The notes beneath the pieces are model-generated. The model saw only the letters and a list, made by a program, of their open reading frames with translations. It had not been told where the DNA came from and ran no database searches. This document shows, piece after piece, positions 23,161-32,787 of a stretch of 34,426 nucleotides of DNA. This DNA is from an uncultured Saprospiraceae bacterium (GTDB lineage Bacteria; Bacteroidota; Bacteroidia; Chitinophagales; Saprospiraceae). Both the position numbers and the translations under genes were made by a program. Location of the stretch: assembly GCA_937980645.1 (NCBI GenBank), contig CALJPQ010000018.1, positions 1 to 34,426 of the forward strand. Direction: 5' to 3'. Position 1 is the first letter of the stretch, and each line of letters starts with the position of its first letter.

Positions 23161-24531
23161 TCAAAGCGTCTTCAGATACTCCAGCACTGCGCGGCGCTCC
23201 GCATCACTGAGGTGGTCGCCGAAGGTGTGGCCGCTATTGCCGTAGCCGGGCAGGGTAGTGTCGTACGTTTCGGGGCCAGAGGGTTTGTCTTCGGTACGAT
23301 ATCGCCAGCCCAAGCGTTCGGGGTCGTAGTCGCTGTTGTCGAAGGTGCGGCGCCAGTATTGGGGGCGTTGAGTGCTGTTGAGCAGGGCGGCTATGGTGGG
23401 CACGGAGCCGTTGTGCAGGTAGGGCGCTGTGGCCCAGATGCCATCTAAGGGCGGGGCGATGTAGCCGTTAGTGGGGCGCAGTTCGCCTTTGTGCGGGCCC
23501 TGGGCAAACCAGCTGCGGTTGTACCAGGTGTGGTACTCCGGGTATTGCTGGTACGATTGGGCCAGCAGCGGATCGGTACCGATGCGGCTGAGTTCGACGA
23601 CGCGGTTCGGATAGGTGGGCTTTTCGCCATAGGTGCCGTGGCAGTTGGAACAGGTTTTTTCAAAAACTACCTTGCCCTGAGCGGCGAGTACGGAGTCAAT
23701 TGGATAGGGGTATTTGGGCGGTTGCAGGGTGCGTATCCAGGCAATGACGTCGGCCATGTGGGCGTCCACGCGGCGCGCTTCGGCGCTGTCGGTCAGGGTT
23801 AGCATGGCCGAGGCAGAAGAGAGACGGGCAAAGTCGCCACGGCCTAAGGCGTTGTAGTAGAGGGCGTTTTTCTTTTTGAGCAGCCACCAGGCGGGCACAT
23901 CAGTAGGCACGACCTCTGTGGGTAGGCGGAATTGGGCGGAGTCTAACCACGTCAGGTCCTCGGCGCGGCGGTGGGCGGCCAGCACGGCAAAGATTTTATC
24001 GGCCGGATTGGGGCCGCGTACGGCGGTGCGGATGTAGGGCGCCAGCGCTTTCTGGCTTCGGCTGAAAGGCCAATAGGCGGCCCATTCGGGCGATTGCTTG
24101 CCGTAGCGCATTTCTACGGCCCGGTCGAAGAGGGGCGACGGCGCTGGGCGCGTATAGTCGGACGTATTGGCTCCCAGCCCTATGATGATCTGGCCATTCA
24201 GGCGCTCAGCGTGGCAGGTCAAACACGTGGGTGCTGCCACCTTGACGCCATTGGGCGCTTCAACGGCGTTGAACAGGTACGGGAGACCACGGCTATCGCC
24301 CGTGCGGCCCAAGTCGTCGGCATTCTCGGCCGAAAGCCCTTGAAACAGTTCGAGCGGGATACCTGAGCGCACCACGTCGCCGTAGAGCAGGTAGCGATAG
24401 CCGGCCTCCGGGTTGCCGGGGCGCTGGGGCGAGGGCGGAATGTCGAAGAAGCCCGCTTCTTCAAAGCCTGAAAAGCGGCTTCCCAGCAGCCAGATAAACC
24501 CCAGAAGAAAAAGGCAGCGCAGGTACAGCAT
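23161..24531 (-). CDS. Diheme cytochrome c, RoxA-like
   Basis: The 456-residue protein has an N-terminal hydrophobic signal or anchor (MLYLRCLFLLGFIWLLGS) and two haem c sites, CLTCH at 103-107 and CSNCH at 294-298. The C-terminal half holds the segment IAPPLDGIWATAPYLHNGSVPTIAALL, shared with the RoxA/diheme peroxidase-like cytochrome group. RoxA-type proteins are periplasmic or secreted oxygenases or electron carriers; the substrate here is unknown. The gene begins 15 nt after the sprA stop and is probably co-transcribed with it, which is not an arrangement I recognise. Confidence 0.8.
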   Translation of the reverse strand: MLYLRCLFLLGFIWLLGSRFSGFEEAGFFDIPPSPQRPGNPEAGYRYLLYGDVVRSGIPLELFQGLSAENADDLGRTGDSRGLPYLFNAVEAPNGVKVAAPTCLTCHAERLNGQIIIGLGANTSDYTRPAPSPLFDRAVEMRYGKQSPEWAAYWPFSRSQKALAPYIRTAVRGPNPADKIFAVLAAHRRAEDLTWLDSAQFRLPTEVVPTDVPAWWLLKKKNALYYNALGRGDFARLSSASAMLTLTDSAEARRVDAHMADVIAWIRTLQPPKYPYPIDSVLAAQGKVVFEKTCSNCHGTYGEKPTYPNRVVELSRIGTDPLLAQSYQQYPEYHTWYNRSWFAQGPHKGELRPTNGYIAPPLDGIWATAPYLHNGSVPTIAALLNSTQRPQYWRRTFDNSDYDPERLGWRYRTEDKPSGPETYDTTLPGYGNSGHTFGDHLSDAERRAVLEYLKTL

Positions 24532-24546
24532 CGGGTTGTCAGAGCA

Positions 24547-27500
24547 TCAGTTCAAGGAAAAGCGCACCATCACCCCCGTGTTAAGCGTGGTGATGGGGAA
24601 GGACTGCGAAGTTTTGGGCACGGTGCGGCGGTAGTCAGCAAACAGGCGCAGCGTCAGGCGGCGGTTGAGGGCGTAGTCCACCGAAGGGTTGATGCTGACG
24701 ATGCGGGCGCCGCGGGTGGGCACGGCCTCGTCGAGCTGGTCCAGTCGGTGGTTGAGCGTAACGTCATCCCGGATGTCTAAGTCGAATTTGAACGTCATGT
24801 CGTTGGCTTGTTGCCCGCCGCCGAAGGGGCTGGGTGGCGGTGGTGCCGGTGCCGGTGCGGAGCCGGGTGCGGGCTTTTTGGTACGCGACTTGGGTTTTTT
24901 CTTGCCCGTCAGGAAAGCGATGTTGACGTTGCGCATGCGGTAGCCAAAACCCACGGTCAGACCTGAGGACTGCGTTTCGGCCAGCTGGTAGTCAATGAAC
25001 GACATGGCCAGCATGCGGCTCTTTTTGTAATCCACCTTGAAGGTCATGTCGTTTTTCAGCCGAATATCCAGACCCAGCAGCGGTGAAAATTGCTCGTTGA
25101 TGACCACCTGCGGTATCTCGAAGCGGGCGATGTAGTTGAAGCTGATGGTATCCAGCTGGTAGGGATTGTTGCGGTCGAAGAAAATATCGGTGTTGAACGA
25201 GTTGACCGTCAGGGTGTTGCGATAGCCGTGGGTAATCTGTACGCTGGCGAAAACCTTGTCCAAAGGTTTGACCTTGTGCAGGCCGTTGTAGTTGAGGCGC
25301 CAGTTGGGGGCGGGCAGGGTTTTGAAGATGTCCAGCTGCACCGTGTTTGGGTCTTTATCGGTGTAAGCGGCGATGAAGGACGGGATCAGCACTTCTTGCT
25401 GAATTTTTCCGTAGCCCTTTCGGTAGGCCGGGCCGTCTTTGTCGTGCTGTTCGACGTTTCCGGCGGATTGCGCCAGCCGGTCGGAGATGACAGAGCGGTA
25501 GCTTTCATATCGGGCGAACAGGCCGTTGATGTCCTTCTCAAACATGGTATTGAGCGAGAAGTACGAGACGGTGAAGCTGCCGAAATCGCGATAGGCGCGC
25601 GACTGGTAGTCGGTGGAGTCGGGGTGTAGGATGAAGCTGAAGTCCTTGAACAGTTCGGTGTTGTTGCGCGCGTACTGGCGGTTGGCGGTCAGTTCGATAC
25701 GGAAGTCTCGGAAGGGTTCGATAGTGATGGCGATATCGGCGTTTTGCGTGTAGTTGCGCGTTACCTGCTGGTTGAGTTCGGGTCGTTGGGTGATCCATCC
25801 GTTAGCGGCGGCGTTGAAGAGCCATTCGGTATTGGGCTGCACGCCGGCGACGAAGGCCCATCCCGGGGCATTGAAGCCCTGGCTGAGGCCCATCAGGTGG
25901 GCGTCGGGGGTGAAGCCGGGCACGACGGTGCCGAAGTTTTCGCTGTAAGTGAAGCGGGCTTTTCGCACTAGCATCAGCGGGCGCAGGGCGATGCGTTCGG
26001 CGGCAGAGGGCTGGCGATCCTGGCCTTTTTCGCGCTTTTCTTTGGAGGCTTTTTTGTCCTTTTCACCTTTTTTGTCGCCGCTGGCGCCCGGGGCTGCAGG
26101 GTCGGCAGGGTTGCCGCCACCGGGTCCGGAGGGTTTGCCTGAGTCGCGCCCGGAGGGCGGCGTATCGCGGCCGGGCATAGAGCCACCGGGCATGCCGGGT
26201 AGGTCGAAGCCGCCAGGCATACCGGGTCGGTCAAAGCCACCGGGCATGCTTCGATTGAGCGGGTTGCCGCGCCCGCCGGGGGGCGTAGGGCCGGCAGGGC
26301 CGCGGCCTTTGGGGCTGTTGATTTTGGCCAGGTACTTACTCTTGTTGTACAGGCCCTCGAAGTTGAGGTCGCCGTTTATCTGGCGAACACTCTGGTTCTG
26401 GATGACGTTACCCAACGAGCGCAGGTTAACCTCATTAGCAAAGGCCGGCGGCACGTCGCCCATGAACTGCAGCTTGAGCGATTGCGCCGTCCAGGTGTAA
26501 CTGCCGTTGTAGGAGGCCTTTACCGTAATCCAGTCCAGCAATGGCAGATACTTGAACGGCAGCGTGTAGTTGAGGCCGAAGCTATGCGTGTAGTTTTTGG
26601 GGCGGCCCAGGTTGCGCAGGTTTTTGAGGATGGAGTCGCGGCGTTCTTCGGGTGTTACGAGTTCACCATTGACAAAGGGCTGGGGTTCGTCAATGAGGCT
26701 GCGCATTTGGGCGTTGAAGTTGAAGCGCAGGTTTCGGGTGATTTCCCAGCCTACATCGTAGTTGCGGTCCCAGGTGAAGCGGCGATTGTAGAAGGTGTTA
26801 AGCGCCGGGTCTTCGCCTGCAAAGCGGTAGGTTGTTACCTGCCGGACGCGCTCCAGGGTGGTATTGAAAGCATAGGTGTTGGGTACGGGGTTGAAGTTGA
26901 ACTCCTTGAGCCAGCGGAGGAATTTGTCGTTTTTGACCAAATTTTTAAAAGGCTCAATGGGTTTCAGCCCCGTGGCGTACTGCCAGTCTAAGGCGCCTTT
27001 GTAGCGGTTGATTTCATCAAATTCGATGAAAGGCGTTCGGCGGCGCTCCTGGTTGAAAGCATACGTGAGGCTGAAGTTTTCGATGTTCCACGGCAGGCGC
27101 ACCTTGCGCGGAGCGCCGACGCGGTCTTTGCGCACGTTGGTGAAGTTGTAGCCCCGAATGATGGTAACCTCCTGGGAGGCGCGGCGGATGCTGTCTCGCT
27201 CGGTGGGGTCGGCCTCGCGCAGTTTCTCGCGCAGCTTGATGTCTAAATCGTAGGGGTCAAATTCGGGCGTGCGGGTGATGTTGGAATACTGCACGTAAAA
27301 CGGCAGGCGCAGGCCGGAGTTTTTGGGGAAGAACCGGCCCAATTCGATGCTGGCCGAAAGGTCGTACTGCGCCACCTCTTCGCGTTGGCGCTGAACGAGT
27401 TTTTGTTCCATGCTGCCCCAGCCGATGCTGGTGTAGCGGCCAGAGAGAGAGAGGTTGCCCAGGTCAGCCAACTTGATGTCCACGCGGGCCTGTCCGGCGT

Positions 27501-30500
27501 AGGCGACCTGTTCGTTGAAGCCGTTGAGGCGCAGTTCGTTGATCCACACTTCGGCGCAGTGTGGCTGCAGGTTGGGGTCCACGTTGCGCACGCCCACCAT
27601 GACGCCGCGCACGTAGCCGAGGTTGGGGTTACCCACCACCTTCACGCGGGCGCGCGGCTCGTCGGGGTCTTCGCCCACGAACGGGGTGCCCACGTCCCAG
27701 TTCAGCGTGGCGTTGCGTTGCTTTTTAATTTCGGTGAATAGGCGCAGCGGAATGTCGAAGTTGTTCTCTGGTCGCCACACCTCTAATTTGTACTCGCGGC
27801 TCTCGGGGTTGCCGTTCAGGCGCGTTTCGTCGGAGGGCGTCAGCGGGAGTTCGTATTCGTAGTAGTTGCTTACAAAGTCAGAGCCTAATCGAATGAAGAT
27901 GCTCAGGTGTGTGCTATCCAGCTTATCGCCGTTGCGTCCCTCGGCATGGGCGAACATTTTAAGGCGGTCGAATTGCCGCAAGTCCATGTTGAGGATTTTG
28001 AACACGGCGCGCGCATCGCAGAAGGAGAGGTCGCACATGTTCATCGAGAGGGCTTGCTCGTTCTGCAAAATGTCTGGGAAAGCACCGACGGATTGCTGAC
28101 GCGAGATGCCGGGCGGGATGGTGTAGTTGAACGGCGTTCGGGCGGCGTTTTGCTCAATGCTAACGGCGTTGACGTCGAAGTTGGTGGGCGGGCCTACGTC
28201 GCACACACCGCCAGGCTGGTTGGGGTCTTTGTTGGGCAGGGGCAGTGTATAGCGGCGCCACTGGTTGCGGCCCAGTTCGAGGGTGGCGAAGCGGAAGGTC
28301 GTTTGTTCGGTAAAGCCTTTCCAGAACATGCGCACGAAGCGGATGGAGCGGAAGTCCTGGATGCCGTTAATGTTCTGGCGGCGCGGGTGGTCGAGCGGCA
28401 GTTTGAAGCGGTACCACACAAAGCGGGCGCCGTCGCGGTCGAAGACAACGGTGTCGGTGATGAGGTCGCGCAGCTCAGGGTGTTCAGTGTCAATGACCTC
28501 CATTTGTACGCCGTCGTTGAAGGTGATGGTGCGCTTCTTGAGCGGTATTTTATAGCGGAAGTAGGCTTCGGTTTCGTTGAGCGAGTTATCGCGGTTGAGG
28601 TCTTCGGCGTCGGGGAAGTTGGTGGCCGAAGGGTTGAGGTTAACCGTTTCATTGACGGGCGAGTTGCCCTGTTGGTTGTTGAAGCGTTTGTAGCGCTCCA
28701 GTAGGCCGGGTTTGGTTTCTTCGTAGAGCGGGTCTCGGAAGAAGCGGAAATTGTCGTTGGAGGGGTCTTCCAGAATGGCAGCTTTGGCGTTGGGCGAGAG
28801 GGCGGAGTTCTGGATGATATTGATCCAGTCGGCAAAGTACTCCCGTTCCCCGTCGTCGTCCAAGCCGTCTAAGCCTAAGTCTTGCAGGGGGCGCTTGGCC
28901 GGGTCGTTGTCGAAGGCATTGACGACGGGCGGCAACACCGGTACGCGCCCCCAGGTGGAGTTAGCCGTGCTGCCGATGCCGGGGCCAGTGGGTAGCGCAT
29001 TTTCAAAGAACTGGCGACCATCGCGCATGATATCTTCGGAGACATTGCCCAGGTCAATGTACATATCGCCGTCTTTGGAGATGCTCGAGCCATCGCCCTT
29101 TTCCATGTAAGGGTTGAGCATCCAGAATTCGATGAACTCGATGTTGGCGGCCTCGAAGTCCACCGTAAATAGGCCGCGCATGAAGCCGGCCCAGCGGGTT
29201 TCGGGTTCGTCCAGTTCGCCCCGAACGGTCAGGCCTTTGGAGATGCCCGGGTATCCGTCGGGGAGTTCGAAGTTGTAAGGGCCGCGCTCGCGGGGGAAGA
29301 TGGTTACGTCCAGGGGCCTAAGGGCCGATACTTCTAACGGCGTCAGCTGGCGATTGGGGAAGATGTCCTGGAACTGGATGATGCGCGTGTAGGGGTTGGT
29401 GCCGTCCACGGCGTCGCGGGCGCTGGGGTCGGCGATGTACCACGACAATCGGGCGCGATTGGCGCCTAAGGCGAGGTTGTCGGTCAGGTCAGCTTCCGGG
29501 AAGAGCGTTAGGTCGCCTTGCGGCACGGAAGCAATGACCCAGCTATTGGCCGGGTTGGCCAGCGGAAGGTTGGCAGTGCTGCCCTCGAAGTCGTCAATAT
29601 AGACCACGCCTCCGCGGTCGTCGCCCACATTGATGGCGCGGTTGTGGCCGGGTTGCAGCAGCGCCACCTCGGCCTGGGCGGTGATGGTAGAGGGCGCTTT
29701 GGTATCAATGAGCGGAATTTTATCAATAAGTCGCGTGATCCAGGGCGCATCTTTAGTAATGTTGAAATCCAGCCCGTACATGCGGTTGTTGATGGGGTCG
29801 TCGCCGAAGTTGACCTTCTGGATGAGCGGGCGCTCGAAGAGATTCATGTACGTGGCCCCAATGTTGATGTCCTTGCCAATGGTGTAGTCGAAGCGGGCAC
29901 CAAACATGGAGCGGTTTTGGAAGCTGAACAGGGCGTTATCCTCGAAGCTGACGTTGACGGGTTGGCCCGATTGCAGGATGGCCTCGTTGAGAATGCGCAC
30001 CTTGCCGATGTTATAGTCCACCACATAGTCTTGCCCTTCGATGAGCTGGCGCCCGCCAGCGCTGACGCGCACCGAGCCGCGCGGCAGGTTGAAGGTGCCC
30101 AGCGAAATTTCGGAAGAGGTAGAGGACTTGTACGATCCGCGCAAGGTGAAGCGGTTGAGCTGCTGAAATTCGCGAGCGCGGAAGATGGTCGAGTCATACA
30201 GTTGGGTATAGGCGTATTTCTTAATAACCTCTTCGGAGGCGCCGGCGGCGCGCAGTTTGCGGGCCAGATGCTCACCGAAAGGCTCGAGCACCGGGAACAT
30301 GACGCGGCCGTTGCGCAGGTTAATGGTCAGGCCGGGCACGAAGTCGAAGATGCCGTCGGGGCCTGGGTCGCCCTGCAGGTTGAGGCTGTCCATTTTAAAA
30401 ATCTGCAGCAAAGGCACGCCCGCCACGCCCGGCGGAATGTCGTCGGCGTTCAGGAAGCGCCGCTGGCCTTTACCCGGGTCTTCGTAGAAGATGTCGAAAC

Positions 30501-32181
30501 GGAACTCCTGCGGGTCCACGTTGACGGCACCGATGGAGTACACGTTTTTCATCATCAGGTCCCAGATAGGGTAGCGCACGTTGGCCGTCGTGCTCTTGAG
30601 CATTTTGAGGAAGAGCACGTTCTGGCTGAATGTGTCGGTGTTGGGCACTTCGCTACTGAACTCGCCAATTTTATAGGGCTGGCCGTTGTAAGTGTACTCC
30701 ACGGCGATGGCGACCACCTGGTCGGGCTGCACGTTGGTGTTGATGCTCAGGAAGCCCAGTTGTTCGTTATAGGTGAACTCGTTGGGCGACAACAGGCGAC
30801 CGCGCACCTTCTCAAAATCGCGCACTTGCTGAAGGCCCAAGTCGTTGCGTAGGCGAGCAACAATTTTATCCGAAAAGCGGACGGTAGAGTCTTGAGCGAC
30901 GAGTTGCAGGACTGCCGAATAGAGGCGGTTGTTTTCATTAGTGGGCAGAGGTTGGCCCTTTATGTCGCGAGCAGGCGGGGCTGACAGCGAAAAATCGGGG
31001 CGATCGGCCGCAGAGCCGTCCAGATAAGGAAAAGGCTCGCCCAAGTCCATGAAAGCCACGATGTCGCGAGTATTGTCGGGCACGCGCGTTACGTTCGTGA
31101 GCCACACCTCCATGCGGGTGATGTTGAACAGCGACTGCGGTACGGGTAAGCAAGCGAGCGCCGGCTCGAACTGGTCGCGATTCCAATGGCTAATGAGAAA
31201 GTGGCGGTTCTCGTCGTATTCGTCTACGGGCTTGACAAACTGCTGAACTTGGGAGCCGCCCTGAAGGGTGAGGTTGTTGCGACGAGAGCGCTGCTGAGCG
31301 GCCAACAAAGTTACGTTCAGGTGCCCGAACTTCATGCCGGTTTTAAAGCCAAAGAGGTTCTGCACCCCTTGGATGAGGTTAGAGCGAAGCGGAAGCGAGA
31401 CGTTGCCGGCTTCAACGCTTTGAATGATTTCATCCTCCGAAAATCCCTTGGGGTCGTAGTGGATTTTCATTTGGTTGTCAAAATCAAAGACGGCTCGGTT
31501 GTTGAAGTTGAAATTAATTTTCAGTTTTTCCCCCACTTGCCCTGCAGCGCTCATGTTGATGTCCATGTCAAAATCAAAATTGCCGATGCGCTGCTGGCGA
31601 AGGGTAAGAATGGGATTTTGTACCTTTTGGTACTGGTAACCGAAGCGGAGGTTGATGTTGCCTTGCGGTTTAATATCCACGTTGGTACCACCAAAAAGGC
31701 GCTCCACTAAACTCGTCTTGACGTCAAATTTTGCAGCCGGATCTTCGGTGCTCAACTTACGGCTACCCGGTGTGCTGACGCCCAGCATTCGATTGAAATG
31801 CTCTTCACGCTGTTGGCGTTCGCGCCAGCGCACGTACTCTTCAAACGTCATGTATGAAGGTGTGCGGAAGTAGTCTTCGCCGATTTTTTCGATAATGATG
31901 TAGCGATCAGTGGTGGGGTCGTACTCTACCTTTTTCTCAACCGCTTTAGGATCTTGCAAATCAATCGGATTACGCCCGGAGGGGTTCATGAAGTTATCCT
32001 GGCGATCCCTCAACGGTGGAAGCGTGTCGGCTGAAAAAGATAGGGAGAATTCACGAAGGTTTTGCAGCCGCGCCCTTGCATACGATTTCCAACCAGCCGG
32101 CGGTTCGGGCAAAGTAAAGGCGTACAGCACTAGCAAAGGAAGACCTAAAACCGTCGCAGAGAGGAGGTTTCTTCTCGTCAT
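24547..32181 (-). CDS. sprA: SprA/Sov, translocon of the type IX secretion system
   Basis: This 2544-residue outer membrane protein forms the giant barrel through which T9SS cargo crosses. The N-terminus has a signal peptide (RRNLLSATVLGLPLLVLYAFTLP). Matches to the family run throughout: SLVERLFGGTNVDIKPQGNINLRFGYQYQKVQNPILTLRQQ near the start, YTYNGQPYKIGEFSSEVP, KSTTANVRYPIWDLMMKNVYSIG, YVDDFEGS-like YIDDFEGSTANLPL, RLTYGNTT-like strand runs, and VWINELRLNGFNEQVAYAGQARVDIKLADLGNLSLSGRYTSIGWGSMEQKL. Two low-complexity insertions stand out: residues ~1950-2055 and ~2420-2456. The Met at 32181 begins the signal peptide; the frame opens 75 nt earlier at a non-ATG codon. Two genes here carry T9SS tails. 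Confidence 0.95.
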   Translation of the reverse strand: MTRRNLLSATVLGLPLLVLYAFTLPEPPAGWKSYARARLQNLREFSLSFSADTLPPLRDRQDNFMNPSGRNPIDLQDPKAVEKKVEYDPTTDRYIIIEKIGEDYFRTPSYMTFEEYVRWRERQQREEHFNRMLGVSTPGSRKLSTEDPAAKFDVKTSLVERLFGGTNVDIKPQGNINLRFGYQYQKVQNPILTLRQQRIGNFDFDMDINMSAAGQVGEKLKINFNFNNRAVFDFDNQMKIHYDPKGFSEDEIIQSVEAGNVSLPLRSNLIQGVQNLFGFKTGMKFGHLNVTLLAAQQRSRRNNLTLQGGSQVQQFVKPVDEYDENRHFLISHWNRDQFEPALACLPVPQSLFNITRMEVWLTNVTRVPDNTRDIVAFMDLGEPFPYLDGSAADRPDFSLSAPPARDIKGQPLPTNENNRLYSAVLQLVAQDSTVRFSDKIVARLRNDLGLQQVRDFEKVRGRLLSPNEFTYNEQLGFLSINTNVQPDQVVAIAVEYTYNGQPYKIGEFSSEVPNTDTFSQNVLFLKMLKSTTANVRYPIWDLMMKNVYSIGAVNVDPQEFRFDIFYEDPGKGQRRFLNADDIPPGVAGVPLLQIFKMDSLNLQGDPGPDGIFDFVPGLTINLRNGRVMFPVLEPFGEHLARKLRAAGASEEVIKKYAYTQLYDSTIFRAREFQQLNRFTLRGSYKSSTSSEISLGTFNLPRGSVRVSAGGRQLIEGQDYVVDYNIGKVRILNEAILQSGQPVNVSFEDNALFSFQNRSMFGARFDYTIGKDINIGATYMNLFERPLIQKVNFGDDPINNRMYGLDFNITKDAPWITRLIDKIPLIDTKAPSTITAQAEVALLQPGHNRAINVGDDRGGVVYIDDFEGSTANLPLANPANSWVIASVPQGDLTLFPEADLTDNLALGANRARLSWYIADPSARDAVDGTNPYTRIIQFQDIFPNRQLTPLEVSALRPLDVTIFPRERGPYNFELPDGYPGISKGLTVRGELDEPETRWAGFMRGLFTVDFEAANIEFIEFWMLNPYMEKGDGSSISKDGDMYIDLGNVSEDIMRDGRQFFENALPTGPGIGSTANSTWGRVPVLPPVVNAFDNDPAKRPLQDLGLDGLDDDGEREYFADWINIIQNSALSPNAKAAILEDPSNDNFRFFRDPLYEETKPGLLERYKRFNNQQGNSPVNETVNLNPSATNFPDAEDLNRDNSLNETEAYFRYKIPLKKRTITFNDGVQMEVIDTEHPELRDLITDTVVFDRDGARFVWYRFKLPLDHPRRQNINGIQDFRSIRFVRMFWKGFTEQTTFRFATLELGRNQWRRYTLPLPNKDPNQPGGVCDVGPPTNFDVNAVSIEQNAARTPFNYTIPPGISRQQSVGAFPDILQNEQALSMNMCDLSFCDARAVFKILNMDLRQFDRLKMFAHAEGRNGDKLDSTHLSIFIRLGSDFVSNYYEYELPLTPSDETRLNGNPESREYKLEVWRPENNFDIPLRLFTEIKKQRNATLNWDVGTPFVGEDPDEPRARVKVVGNPNLGYVRGVMVGVRNVDPNLQPHCAEVWINELRLNGFNEQVAYAGQARVDIKLADLGNLSLSGRYTSIGWGSMEQKLVQRQREEVAQYDLSASIELGRFFPKNSGLRLPFYVQYSNITRTPEFDPYDLDIKLREKLREADPTERDSIRRASQEVTIIRGYNFTNVRKDRVGAPRKVRLPWNIENFSLTYAFNQERRRTPFIEFDEINRYKGALDWQYATGLKPIEPFKNLVKNDKFLRWLKEFNFNPVPNTYAFNTTLERVRQVTTYRFAGEDPALNTFYNRRFTWDRNYDVGWEITRNLRFNFNAQMRSLIDEPQPFVNGELVTPEERRDSILKNLRNLGRPKNYTHSFGLNYTLPFKYLPLLDWITVKASYNGSYTWTAQSLKLQFMGDVPPAFANEVNLRSLGNVIQNQSVRQINGDLNFEGLYNKSKYLAKINSPKGRGPAGPTPPGGRGNPLNRSMPGGFDRPGMPGGFDLPGMPGGSMPGRDTPPSGRDSGKPSGPGGGNPADPAAPGASGDKKGEKDKKASKEKREKGQDRQPSAAERIALRPLMLVRKARFTYSENFGTVVPGFTPDAHLMGLSQGFNAPGWAFVAGVQPNTEWLFNAAANGWITQRPELNQQVTRNYTQNADIAITIEPFRDFRIELTANRQYARNNTELFKDFSFILHPDSTDYQSRAYRDFGSFTVSYFSLNTMFEKDINGLFARYESYRSVISDRLAQSAGNVEQHDKDGPAYRKGYGKIQQEVLIPSFIAAYTDKDPNTVQLDIFKTLPAPNWRLNYNGLHKVKPLDKVFASVQITHGYRNTLTVNSFNTDIFFDRNNPYQLDTISFNYIARFEIPQVVINEQFSPLLGLDIRLKNDMTFKVDYKKSRMLAMSFIDYQLAETQSSGLTVGFGYRMRNVNIAFLTGKKKPKSRTKKPAPGSAPAPAPPPPSPFGGGQQANDMTFKFDLDIRDDVTLNHRLDQLDEAVPTRGARIVSINPSVDYALNRRLTLRLFADYRRTVPKTSQSFPITTLNTGVMVRFSLN

Positions 32182-32400
32182 TTTCAGAAAGCAGGTAGAA
32201 TAGACTTTTAGTTGGCGATTGGCTCCACACATCGAAACTCGGCAACAACTGGCCATTGACGCCAGCTAGGTAGGCCTGGTTGCCTACTTCTGAGCTTTTA
32301 AAAAACCAATCGTTTAGAAGCCGTCAGCTGTTGGAATTTAGAAAAAGTTTTTAACAAAATCGGCCCAAAGACCACCCTACTATTTTTCCGAAACATCCCC
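32182..32400. other. Short intergenic region upstream of sprA
   Basis: The 219-nt stretch contains a 6-bp inverted repeat GTAGGC/GCCTAC (32270-32287) about 90 nt before the sprA start and AT-rich sequence near 32340. No convincing -7 box was found, so sprA may be read from the DUF1573 gene upstream or from an atypical promoter. Confidence 0.35.
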
Positions 32401-32787
32401 TCATTTTTCATTCTCTACCTCTCCGTAAATCCAAAGAATTTCGGCTCGGCGCTGTCGATCGAAATAAACTTTGATCTTTTTGCGAAAAGACCCACCGCGG
32501 TCGGCATGAAACTCGATGCGGATCTCGCCGCGCTGGCCGGGGGCAATAGGTTCTTCAGGCCAATCGGCTGCGGTACAACCGCAGTCGGTACGGACGGTTT
32601 GCAGGGCAATGGCTTGGCCAGCAATATTCTCAAACACAAAGCGATGCTCGAAAGTGTGGCCCAGACGCACTCGGCCAAAGTCGTGTTCCGTGCCGTCAGT
32701 CCAGCGTACGATGGTGCCATCGGTAGCACTAATTAGCGATATCAACCACAACAGGCCAAGAGAGGCCAGCGAAGAAAAATTCTTCAT
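32401..32787 (-). CDS. DUF1573 exported protein
   Basis: The 128-residue protein has a signal peptide (MKNFSSLASLGLLWLISLISA) and one DUF1573 Ig-like domain. Matches are the WTDGTEHDFGRVRLGHTFEHRFVFENIAG start, the conserved TDCGCTAADWP motif, IAPGQRGEIRIEF, and GGSFRKKIKVYF. The domain is related to the ASPM/SPD-2/hydin fold, is abundant in Bacteroidota secreted proteins and has no settled function. The Met at 32787 starts the signal peptide; a longer frame to 32874 adds residues outside the domain. It lies on the same strand as sprA, 219 nt upstream. Confidence 0.85.
   Translation of the reverse strand: MKNFSSLASLGLLWLISLISATDGTIVRWTDGTEHDFGRVRLGHTFEHRFVFENIAGQAIALQTVRTDCGCTAADWPEEPIAPGQRGEIRIEFHADRGGSFRKKIKVYFDRQRRAEILWIYGEVENEK

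Noticed and set aside
27907..28704. Long plus-strand frame opposite sprA (265 codons; similarly 29518-30852)
   Set aside because: Antisense shadow of the conserved sprA frame produced by GC-rich third positions; no family pattern.
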